From contig CP073042.1 in the NCBI GenBank assembly GCA_018114805.1, positions 5,687,501 to 5,751,500 on the forward strand: DNA of 64,000 nucleotides, read 5' to 3'. This stretch comes from Candidatus Streptomyces philanthi (lineage in GTDB: Bacteria > Actinomycetota > Actinomycetes > Streptomycetales > Streptomycetaceae). This document shows, in pieces, positions 38,958 to 47,644 of this stretch. Both the position numbers and the translations under genes were made by a program. Position 1 is the first letter of the stretch; the number at the start of each line of letters is the position of its first letter. Under the pieces are notes generated by a model. That model was not told where the DNA came from. It searched no databases and saw only the letters and a program-made list of their open reading frames with translations.

Positions 38958-41570
38958 GGCGGTGGCGAGCCGCTGCCAGTGCAGGTCGCCCAGCGAGCGC
39001 AACAGCCGGGCGGCGGCCCGGCGGTCGCCGCAGCGGCGGGCCGCGTCCAGCCCGAGGGCGTGCGTGGCCTGCCAGTCCTCCCAGGCGGCCAGCGCCTCCA
39101 GGCCGGCGCTCAGACTGTCGGCTAACCGGATCGTGGGTCGCCACAGCCGGGCCGCGTGCGCCGCGGTGACGTCCGCCACCAGCCGGCCCCGCTCGGCCGC
39201 GAACCAGTCCAGCGGATGGGGGCCCACGGCCTCGGCGTACCAGGAGCGGTCGTCTGCGACCGGCTCGGCCGGAGGCCACGCACGCGGGTCGCCGAGCCCG
39301 GCACGGGGCGCGTCCGTCGCGCTCGGCGGGGCGGCCGGCACGCGGGCGGCGGGCAGGTGGGCCGGGTAGGTGGGGGCGCGGCGCGGGCCGGCCGGCCACG
39401 GGGCGTCGGCCGCCGGGCCGATGGGGCCGGCGGCGCCCCGGCGCGGATCGGTCGCGAGACCGCACCCGCTCATCGCGAGCCCACGCCCCGTGGTCTCCGC
39501 GTGCTCCGCCGGGCCGCCCGCCCCGGAACCGCCGCCGCCCCCGCGCCAGGCCCCGCTCGCGGAGCGGGCCGCGCGCTCCGGCCCCGCCGCCCGTTCCACG
39601 GGCGCGGTCGCGGGCCACGCGGCGCCGGCGCCACCATCGGGCGGCACGCCGCCACGGTGGTACACGCCGTCATCGTCCCGCCGCCCCGGGGCGAAGAGGG
39701 CGTCGGCGTACGAGGCCGCGTCCGCGTACGCCGCGCACATTCGCCGCGTCGCCTCCCGCACTGTCACGCGGGACTCGTCGGCCAGCGACTCGACGGCGAG
39801 CAGCCGCCACAGCGCGTGCAGACCGGTCGGGCCCGGTGCCCCCGGTCCTGGCGACCTCCACCAGCCGCGCGTCGACCAGAGCCTCCAGCAGCCGCTCGGC
39901 CTCGCGCGCGGCGACGCCGAGCACGGCCGCCGCGAGCCACAGCCCGAACGCGCCCGGCGGTACGAGGCCCAGCAGCCGAAAGGCCCGCCGCTCGGGGGCC
40001 GGCGCCTCGCGGTAGGCGGCGCGGAGCGACGCGCGGACATCGACGTTGCCCGCCGTCAGCCCGGACAGCCGGGTGCCCTCGTCGGCCAGCCGGTCGGCGA
40101 GCGTGGCGACCGTCCAGTGCGGGCAGGCGACCAACTGCGCGGCGGCGACCCGCACGGCCAGCGGCAGCCCGCCGCACCACTCCACGACGCGCGCCACCGC
40201 CTCCTGCTCGTCCACCGGGCGGGCCAGGGTCGCGGCGGCCTCGAACATGGCGGCGGCCTCGGCGTTGTCGGGCGCGGACAGTACCACCGGGCGCATGCCG
40301 CTCAACCCGGCGAGCAGGCGCCGGCTGGTCAGCAACCTCGCGCTGCCCGGACCGGTCGGCAGCAGCGGGCTTACCTGCGCCTCGCAGGCGGCGTTGTCCA
40401 CGACCAGCAGCGTGCGCCGGCCGGTGAACAGTCGCTGCACCAGGTCGGTCAGCTCCTGCGGGTCGGTGGGCAGTGGCCCCGGCACCCCAGCCCGCCGCGC
40501 CAGCCGCCCCATCGCCTCGACAGCTGTGAGCGGGCCCCGGCCCGGCGGGCACAGCTCGAGGAAGACCGGCCCGTCCGCGAAGGCGTCCGCGGTGCGGTGT
40601 GCCGCCTCCACGGCCAGCGCGGTCTTGCCGACCTCGGCCGGACCGGCGATGGCGACGCAGCCGCCGGCCGGCGCGCCCCGCACGAGCCGCTCCACCTCGG
40701 CGAGCGCCGTGGCGCGGCCGGTGAACGTCGGGTCGGCCGCCGGCAGGCACGCCGCGAGCCGCCCGGGCGGCGGCGCGCCCGACGGCGCTGCCACGGCGCC
40801 CTCGGGGGACATCAACCCCTGGTCAGCGGCGAGGACGCGGCGGTGCATACGCTGCAACGGCGGCCCGGGCTCCGTACCGAGTTCGTCGACCAGCGTCTCG
40901 CGCAGCCGCGCGTACATCCGCAGCGCCTCGCTCTGCCGCTCGGTCCCGAACAGCGCGAGCATCAGGTGGGCGTGCAGCTCCTCGCGCAGCGGGTGCTCGG
41001 CCACCAGGGCCCGCAGCTCGCCGACCAGTTCGCGGTGGCGGCCCAACTGGAGTTCGGTGCGGACGCGTTGCTCGACGGTGGAGACGCGCACCTCGGCCGC
41101 CCAGGCCGCGGCCCCGCCCAGGAGCGGGCCGTGCGGGTGTCCGCGAGCAGCGGTCCGCGCCACAGCGCCAGCGCCCGCCGGTGCAGGTCGGCGGCTGCCG
41201 CGTTGTCCCCGCGCTCCAGGGCCCTGCGCCCCCGGTTGTGCAACTCCTCGAAGTCGGCGAGGTCGAGTCGCCCGGGCCCCGGGTGCAGCACGTAGCCCGG
41301 GCTGCGGGTCACGAGCGTGTCGCGCCCGCCCTTCCGGTCGGCCGCCCGCAGGGTCTTGCGGAGGTGGGAGACGTAGACCTGGATGGTGGGGGTGCGTGGC
41401 GGACTGCCGCCCCACAGTTCATCGGCCAGGGTGTCGACGGACACCACCCTGTCGGTCCGCACCAGCAGACTGGCCAGCACGATGCGCGGCTTCGCGGCCC
41501 GCGGCGTCAGCACGCGCTCCTCGGGCGGCTCGCCCGTCGATTCCATCGGGCCCAGTATCCGGAACCTCAT
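38958..41570 (-). pseudogene. SARP-NB-ARC (AfsR-like) regulator, frameshifted and truncated
   Basis: Reads MRFRILGPMES, an OmpR-type DNA-binding domain (LASLLVRTDRVVSVDTLADE, YVSHLRKTLRAAD), a BTAD domain (FEELHNRGRRALERGD), then after a shift near 41125 the rest of BTAD and an NB-ARC domain (GPAEVGKTALAVEAAHRTAD, LLVVDNA, CGGLPLAVRVAAAQL), then after a shift near 39840 a helical region (GLHALWRLLAVESLADESRV) that is cut at LGDLHWQRLATA by the IS end. SARPs activate antibiotic clusters by binding direct repeats; four such repeats lie upstream at 41710-41751. Confidence 0.82.
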
Positions 41571-41709
41571 CCCGCCCCGTGTCTCCGCCCGCCCGGCCGA
41601 CCGGTTCAGCGGGCCAGCCAGTGTCATGGTCAGTCCGGGCAGCGTCCCCGTACCCGGACCGGTTCACCACATAGGTCCCGGGCCCGGCCCCGCGTGAGGT
41701 GGGCCGCCC

Positions 41710-41751
41710 CCTAAGCGGCCCTTAAGTCGCCGGACCTAAGTGCTTCTTAAG
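41710..41751. promoter_or_regulatory. Four TAAG-type direct repeats (candidate SARP boxes)
   Basis: CCTAAG-N5-CTTAAG occurs twice, at 41710-41726 and 41735-41751, giving four TAAG cores with 11, 14 and 11 base spacing. An 11-bp period in direct repeats is typical of SARP binding sites. They lie in the 460-base divergent gap between the SARP gene (start 41570) and the PPTase gene (start 42031), in which no other gene is seen. Confidence 0.6.
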
Positions 41752-42030
41752 CCGGCGCGCCGACCATCGGAGCCCATCGGCGCGGCCGGACCCGGCCGCC
41801 GTCCGTCGTGCCCCGTCAGCGGGAGGGACCGCGTTGCCCAAGCCGTCGCGCGCCCCCGGGCGCCGCCACGTGGATCGGCGAAGAGCCCGCCCCTGACCTC
41901 GCGTTATTCCCGGCCACCGCGAACGGCGGCGTTCCCCCGGGAACGATTTCGGCCCGGCGGTCATCCTTGTCGGCGTATCCGTACGCTGTGGCGACCCGCC
42001 CGTCTGCCATCTCACCCTTGGAGGACTGCC

Positions 42031-42863
42031 ATGACGGCCGCCGAGAGCCCGAGACCGGTACCGTCGCTCGGGCCCGCCCATAGAGGTCGTCGGCCAGGAC
42101 GTCGGCTGGGACCGGGCGCGCGCCGAACTCCTCTCCTCCGGGGCGGTGTTGTTCCACGTCCGGCAGGCCCACTGGTAACCGGGCGCGGCCTCCGCGGCCG
42201 AACTGCGCACCCTGCTCGAGGACGACTGGTCCTGTTTACCGCGCGCTGGCCCACCCGGACCTGCGGATGGAGTACGCGGCCTCGCGCATGCTGCTGCGGT
42301 ACGCGGCGCGGACGGTCGTGCACGGCGGCGCGAGCAGCAGCGAACTCGGCTACGGGCCCACCGGCCGCCCCTACCTGCGCGGTTGCGACAAGGTCGACAT
42401 CAGCCTCAGCCACGCGGACGGTGTGATGGTCGTGGGGCTGACCACCCGCGGGCTGATCGGCGTGGACGTCGAGCGCACCGACCGGCAGGCGTACGGCAAG
42501 GGCTTCGGCCGGCACATCTGCACCCCCTACGAGCTGGTGTCGCTGGCCAACCTGCCGGAGTACGAGCGCAACAGCAGCCTGATCCGGCTGTGGACGTTGA
42601 AGGAGGCGTACAGCAAGGCCATGGGGCAGGCGATGAAGTTCCGCTTCACGGAGGTCGGCTTCGCCCCGGACGGCGGGCCGGTGCGGGTACGGCGACCGGA
42701 CGGCAGCCTCGGCGGCAACCACGAGTGTGCCTTCAGCTCCGTCGTGCTGGACAGCGGACACCGGGTGAGCGCCGCGGTCTTCGACGCCGCGGCGGCGAAG
42801 GAGCCGAACCGCGCCGAGTCCGGCACCCCGCGCAGCACGGCCGACGGCGACTGCTTCGCGTAG
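42031..42863 (+). pseudogene. Sfp-type 4'-phosphopantetheinyl transferase, N-terminal lesions
   Basis: The C-terminal two thirds are clear: DISLSHADGVMVVGL, LIGVDVERTDRQ (metal site) and RLWTLKEAYSKAMGQAMKF (WxxKEAxxK). Upstream the protein reads in other frames: MTAAESPRPVPSLGP from ATG 42031 (SD GGAGG), then PIEVVGQDVGWDRARAELLS and SAAELRTLLEDDWSCL, with TAA at 42176 after RQAHW and a shift near 42242. Such enzymes load acyl/peptidyl carrier proteins of polyketide and peptide synthetases. A short version starting at ATG 42267 would lack the N-terminal lobe. TTA occurs at about 42236. Confidence 0.78.
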
Positions 42864-42905
42864 CCCGTGCGGCCGGCGGTCGACGCGCACGCTGGTCGGC
42901 TGCGG

Positions 42906-43881
42906 TCAGAAGTCCTGCAGGACCGTCGAGGAGGCCTCCGCGACGCGCCGTCCGTACTGGGGTCAGGGTCACTGACCGGCACCGAGGGCCGCTGCTGCGC
43001 GTCCCGGCGCAGCGGCCTGGGAACGGCCGTGCAGGTGAGGGGGAGACCGGGCTCGGCGCGCGCCCGGAAGAGGACCCGCGAGGTGGCCATGGTCGCGCGC
43101 GACGGCGTCAGCCCGTACGTCCGGCCGGTCGCCAGCAGCGCGGTCTGTCGCATCGCCTCAAGCAGCAGCATGCCCGACAGGTGGCCCCCGCCCTCGGTGG
43201 CGAACACCCGGTGGGAGGTGCCGGCCAGGAGCTGGGTGACGAAACGACCGTACGGCGCGGCCTCGGCCGGCTCGCTCACCACCACGTTCGCCGGGCTGCC
43301 GCGGCCCACCTCGAACGGCTCGGCGGGGCGTTGGGGGGGCACCGTGCGCGCCGCCGTCCTCGCGCTCCTCGGGGGAGGGGACCGCCGGCCGGGGCGGGGG
43401 AGCGTACTGGAGCGGCGGTTCGGGCGGCGAGAAGGCGAGGCTGGCGGTGCCGGTGGCGCACTCGATGTCGTCCACGCTCAGTTCGCTGCGCGCCTCGATC
43501 CCGCGCGGCACGCCGCGCAGCACCTCGGTCGGGCGGGCTCGGACGCGAACCGTCAGGTGGGGCCGGCTCGGGGCGCGCCCGCCAGGCCGCGAGGTGGGTG
43601 ATGCGCAGGTGCAGCCGGGCGAAGACCGCGTGCTGCTCGGCTGGCAGCCCGAAGAACTGGTGCCCGATGAACTCGCCCACCTCGCGGGCCATCTCCGCCG
43701 TGCCCTGGATATCGTGGAAGTGGCCGGGGCCGTCGTTGAAGAGCGGGTGCCCGAGCGGCGTCCGGGAGACGAGGACGAAGTGTTCCTCGCCGGCCCACGG
43801 GGCGTCCAGGAGGTAGTGCTCCGACGACCGGGGCCGGTGGATGAGGTGGCTGGTCGCGCCCGCGGGGGCGTCGCTACCCAT
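42906..43881 (-). pseudogene. AfsA/A-factor biosynthesis hotdog protein, frameshifted
   Basis: Two AfsA-type hotdog repeats: GATSHLIHRPRSSEHYLLDA, HPLFNDGPGHFHDIQGTAEM and FARLHLRITHLAAWR, then, after shifts, PTEVLRGVPRGIEARSELSV and FEVGRGSPANVVVSEPAEAA with GGHLSGMLLLEAMRQTALLA. The C-terminus YGRRVAEASSTVLQDF needs a further shift near 42965. AfsA homologues make butyrolactone/butenolide signals that control antibiotic production. At least three lesions make it inactive as written. ATG 43881 begins MGSDAPAGATSH. Confidence 0.78.
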
Positions 43882-44017
43882 GACGCCCCCTCGGGCGGGC
43901 CGTCGGGCCGTTCGCGTACGGGCGTGCCTGCGACCACCGGCCACCGCGCCGGCCCCACGGGCGCCACCCCGACCCGGGACCGCCGTCCCCGGCCGGCACG
44001 GCTCGCGTCCCACGCGG

Positions 44018-45034
44018 TCACACCGTGTCCTGCGGGTACGAGAGCAGCTTGGACAGCGCGGCGTTGGCACCGGCCTGGAAGCGGCTTGTGGCCTCCAACT
44101 CCTCCATGATCTCGGCGATGTGGCGCCGGCAGGTCCGAACCGACATGCCGAGCCGCCTGGCCACTATCTCGTCCTTGTAACCCTCGGCCATCAGCCGCAC
44201 GATGGACCGCTTGAGGTCGTCGGTCACCGGGTCGGACTCGACGCTGCCGAGTTGGAAGGCGGTCGCCCCGCGCCACAGGTACTCGAAGACCTAGCAGAGG
44301 AAGGCCACGAGCGTCGGTTCGCGCACGATGGCCGCGCCCGGTTCGCGCCCCACGGGCTTGTGCTCGGGCAGGAAGACGACCTCGCGGTCGTAGGTGATCA
44401 TCCGGTCGATGACTTCCTCGCTGGTGCGCAGCTCGCCGCCGTGCTCGACCAACTCCCGCACGAACGGCCGGGTCGCCAGGTCGGAGCGCGCGGTGTGCTG
44501 GTAGACGCTGCGCATGCGCACCCCGCGATCGAGTATCCCGAGCGAGGCCTTGCGGGCCGCGGTGAGGATGTGGGCGGGGCGGGCGCCGCCCGGCTGCACG
44601 GTGAGCACCTCGCTGCGACAGCGCTCGCTGAGTTCGTCGAGGAGCGACTGGACGGTGGCGACGTCCGAGACGACGTCGAACGCCTCCATGCGATAGCGTT
44701 CGCGACGGCCGTCGTAGTAGGCGGGGGTGAGCGACAGCATCTGGGCGCGCACCTGGAGGTCGCGGGTCTGGTTCTCGGCCGACCCCACCAGCTCCACGGC
44801 CGCCGCGTCGGGGCTCACCGGGACCAGCAGTTCGGCGTCGCCCGGGGTGGGGTGCAGCAGGCACAGCAGGCTCAGCACCCGCTCGATGCGGGTGGCCTCA
44901 TCAGTCGATATGCGTAGCTGTCGGGCGATCTCGTGCCGGTTGAAGCGGCCCAACTGCACGGCCAACCGGTAAGCCGTCGCGCTCACGTCGTCCAGCTCCG
45001 CGAATGGCGGGTCGGAACCGATGGTTGCCGACAT
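44018..45034 (-). pseudogene. LuxR-type regulator interrupted by TAG
   Basis: About 337 residues if read through. An N-terminal HTH-like region (RLAVQLGRFNRHEIARQLRI), a middle domain (QSLLDELSERCRSEVLTVQP, HILTAARKASLGILDRGVRM) and a C-terminal LuxR helix-turn-helix (LMAEGYKDEIVARRLGMSVRT) are all in one frame, but TAG at 44291 follows VAFLC, where the next residues VFEYLWRGATAFQL continue normally; Gln is the likely original. The DNA-binding domain is therefore cut off. ATG 45034 (MSATIGSDPPFAE) has GAGGGGGGAAG upstream. Confidence 0.82.
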
Positions 45035-45067
45035 CCCCGAGCTTCCCCCCTCTTCCCTGCTCTTGCT

Positions 45068-45086
45068 GCCTTGCAACTTTAAGACA
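45068..45086 (+). repeat. Shared upstream motif, copy 1
   Basis: GCCTTGCAACTT-N3-GACA, 34 bases before the LuxR start (opposite strand). The same 16 fixed bases occur at 47490-47508 before the other LuxR-type gene. TTGCAA in its centre is palindromic. Confidence 0.7.
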
Positions 45087-45333
45087 TAGGGTTTTTCTTG
45101 GAAATGCTTCGAAGCCTTGCCGAGCAGGGTTGCCGCCGCTCGGCAAGCGTGTACTGCCCATCACGGTACGTGCCATACATGCCAGAGCAACGTCAAGCTT
45201 CCTCCCGGAGGGAAAAGGAAACTGTCCCGCGCTAATCTTGTGACCGTCAAGTTCTGTCGGTGGTTGGCGCCTTGCGCCGCACGGTGTATGGCTGGCCTTG
45301 GCTCTTGCCCCGGTTCCGAGCGGAGGAATGAAC

Positions 45334-45414
45334 GTGAGTGGCAGCACTTCGACCTACCCAACGACTCCGATGATCTTGCAGGCGATCCGCCGCGACCCCA
45401 TCTGGGCCGGCTGA
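45334..45414 (+). CDS. Possible 26-residue peptide gene
   Basis: GTG 45334 follows GGAGG (45322-45326) at good spacing and opens a 26-codon frame, VSGSTSTYPTTPMILQAI and then RRDPIWAG, ending in TGA. A GTCAGGG/CCCTGAC hairpin (45431-45450) comes 16 bases later. The Ser/Thr-rich start and RRDPIW end do not match a family I know. It could be a signal or leader peptide tied to the neighbouring regulator, or chance; there is no codon statistics on so short a frame. ATG 45328 is an in-frame alternative start. Confidence 0.35.
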   Translation: MSGSTSTYPTTPMILQAIRRDPIWAG

Positions 45415-45430
45415 GCCGGAGTTTAAGCAC

Positions 45431-45450
45431 GTCAGGGCGGTGTCCCTGAC
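45431..45450 (+). terminator. Hairpin after the possible peptide gene
   Basis: Perfect 7-bp stem GTCAGGG/CCCTGAC with a 6-base loop, followed by tandem repeats and a second, longer hairpin at 45498. Confidence 0.4.
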
Positions 45451-45483
45451 CAGAGAAGGCGACCGGACCAGAGAAGGCGACCG
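45448..45483. repeat. 18-bp perfect tandem duplication
   Basis: Units 45448-45465 and 45466-45483 are identical (GACCAGAGAAGGCGACCG). They lie between two hairpins in non-coding DNA. Confidence 0.95.
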
Positions 45484-45497
45484 CGAAGCGGTCGGAT

Positions 45498-45531
45498 GGC
45501 GGGTCCTCGCCTCGGTTGGCGAGGGCCCGCC
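45498..45531. terminator. Terminator-like hairpin
   Basis: Fourteen-base arms GGCGGGTCCTCGCC and GGCGAGGGCCCGCC pair with one G-T wobble around a 6-base loop. No stop codon of a supported gene is near except the possible peptide gene. Confidence 0.5.
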
Positions 45532-47489
45532 GGCGTGTGTCGGTGTTAGCTCGAGAGTTGCTCCCTAAGGCTTCACGCAAGGTGACCTGGGGGTGGCGGG
45601 CGCGATCGTTACGGGGTGTAACGCCGGGCGGTTTGGTGGAGATGCTGCGGAGGACTGATAGAGCCGCGAAAATCGAAGATTACCTCCCGGTGATCTCCTC
45701 ATGAATGCGAGAGGTGAATGCCTTGATTCATGGCGATTATTTGTCCACTGTATAGTGAGCAACGGGCCCCGCTTATATCGCTCCGGGCGCACCCGGAGCG
45801 GTCGGCCGGTGGAAATCGGGTGGGAAAAGGCGTGGATGATCTCCTGGGTCCGGCTAAAGCGGAATTCTCCCCTCAGTGAGCGCGGTCGGCCGAATTCGGG
45901 GCCGTGCGACTGATTGCGAGGGCGGGACTTGGTCGTTTCTTGGGGCGGACTTGGCCGACGCTTCGGGAAGGGATTTGCTGCCCGCTGCCGCGGTCGGCGC
46001 GCGGGGCGGGGCGCCGCGCGGCGGGTCACGTGCCGGCGCCGGGGGCGCTGGCGCGGTGGTGGGCGGGAGCGGCGGGCCATGCCCAAAGGAGTGCGCGGGG
46101 CGGGGTCGGGCGCCGGTGGTGCGTGCCGCCACGGAACACCCGGGCGCTGGACGGGAAAAGCGCGGGTGGCCGCGCGCGACGCGCGCCAGAGCGAACGCCC
46201 GCGGGGGCCTGTGCCGCCTCGCCCGCGCGTCGTCGCCGGCGGGTGACGCCGCTGGTGGCCCGGGGTGTGCGCCCGAATATCCCCTACCGCCCGGCCCGCT
46301 CCCGAGGCAGGTCGACGCTCTGGGGGAATCGTTGGAGTGGGGCTGGGGGTGGGGTCGTGCGAGTTGAAGCGCATACGGCCGGTGCGCGCCCATCAACTGT
46401 CCGTGGAATATGCCCCTCCGCTGCGGAGCGTCGCGGTCCGCGGCGCCGTCGCGGTCACTCACGGGCACGGCCCGACCGTCTTCGCGGGTCCGAGCGGCCC
46501 CCGACGCCCGGCCGGGCACCTGGCCCCGGCGCGGCGCCACCGGCGCCCGGGCCGGCCCGCCTGGCCCGCCCGGCCCAGCCGACGGGCGCCCGTCCACCTG
46601 CTCGGCAAACCCGTTCTGACCAGCGGTGACGCCGTCTCAGGCACCTGGCGCCCCGCTCCCTACCGCAGGATGCGGCGCGCGGTGGGGGCGGGCGAATCCC
46701 GTACGCACCCTCCCTGCACCCCCATGCAACGATCTGCCCGACCCCTGCCCGAATGCTGGACGCCGTTGAGCGCCGCTCGCGCCGTGACCCCCGCCCCGCC
46801 GCCGCCCCGCCACCGTTTCGGCGCCGCCGTACGCGTCGGCCGGCCGACGCGTACTAGGGGGTGCACGCCGTGGAGATGAGTGGTCGGGCGGTCTTGGCCG
46901 GCCCTTACGCCCGTGCGATCGTGAGAAACGATCGTGCCCCATCCTCCGGTGGCGTGGCGCGAGGACGGCGGACGAGCGGCCTGCGGCCGCTCGCGAACGC
47001 GGCAGCCCAGGCCCGGGCGCCGCCGCATCGGTCGAGGGTGTGAAGGGAGGGGCGCGATGCGCGAACCACGGCGGCGGGACCACACCGCGCGGTGCCCCAA
47101 CGCCCGCCCCCGAACCCGTGGCGGCGCCGACCCCCGGGGTCGCCGCGGCACCCACCCCCACGCCGGCCGCGACGGCGCGCCCGCCGAGGCGCCCCGCGCG
47201 CTCACCGGCGCCCCGGCCACCGCGTGCCCGGCTGGCGGACACGTCGCCACCGCGCCCGGGCCCGCCGCCCGAGCGACCCGGGGTGGCCTTCTCATACGCA
47301 CGGCGCGGCCACCATCCGTGGCCCGCGCCGTCCAGCCCCGCGCCGCGGCAGGCCCGCGGCCGTTCGCCGTACGACGGGCCGCCGCCCGCCCGCCGCACAG
47401 GGACGGATGACCACCATCCGCGACCGCTGAGCGCCGCACCGCGCTCTTGAGTACCACGTGCGTCAGCAGTGGTCTCGCACGTAGTTATT
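45532..47489. other. Gene-free regulatory or relic region
   Basis: About 2 kb without a supported gene. The left 350 bases are A/T-richer and contain CACTGTATAGTG (near 45745) and a perfect 9-bp hairpin, CGCTCCGGG/CCCGGAGCG with a CGCA loop, at 45779-45800. The right part (46-47.4 kb) is extremely G+C-rich and open in many frames on both strands, without any recognisable domain; I read it as non-coding or fully decayed sequence. Confidence 0.5.
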
Positions 47490-47508
47490 GCCTTGCAACT
47501 TATGGACA
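47490..47508 (+). repeat. Shared upstream motif, copy 2
   Basis: GCCTTGCAACTT-N3-GACA, 137 bases before the LAL-type regulator start, same strand as the gene. See copy 1 at 45068. Confidence 0.7.
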
Positions 47509-47644
47509 CCGGGGGGCGCCTTCGCGCTCCGTAGACTGAACCCGTTCGCGGGGACGATACCCACGCGGCGTGCGGGCGCACCTCCCGGCAGACCTGGTAG
47601 CAGGCGCGTCAAAAGCTATGAATTCAAGGGGACTTGGGGTAACC

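Noticed and set aside
45532..47489. Many open frames of 100-310 residues on both strands
   Set aside because: All are Arg/Pro/Gly/Ala-rich with no domain, no ribosome site and no consistent codon bias; judged to be G+C artefacts.
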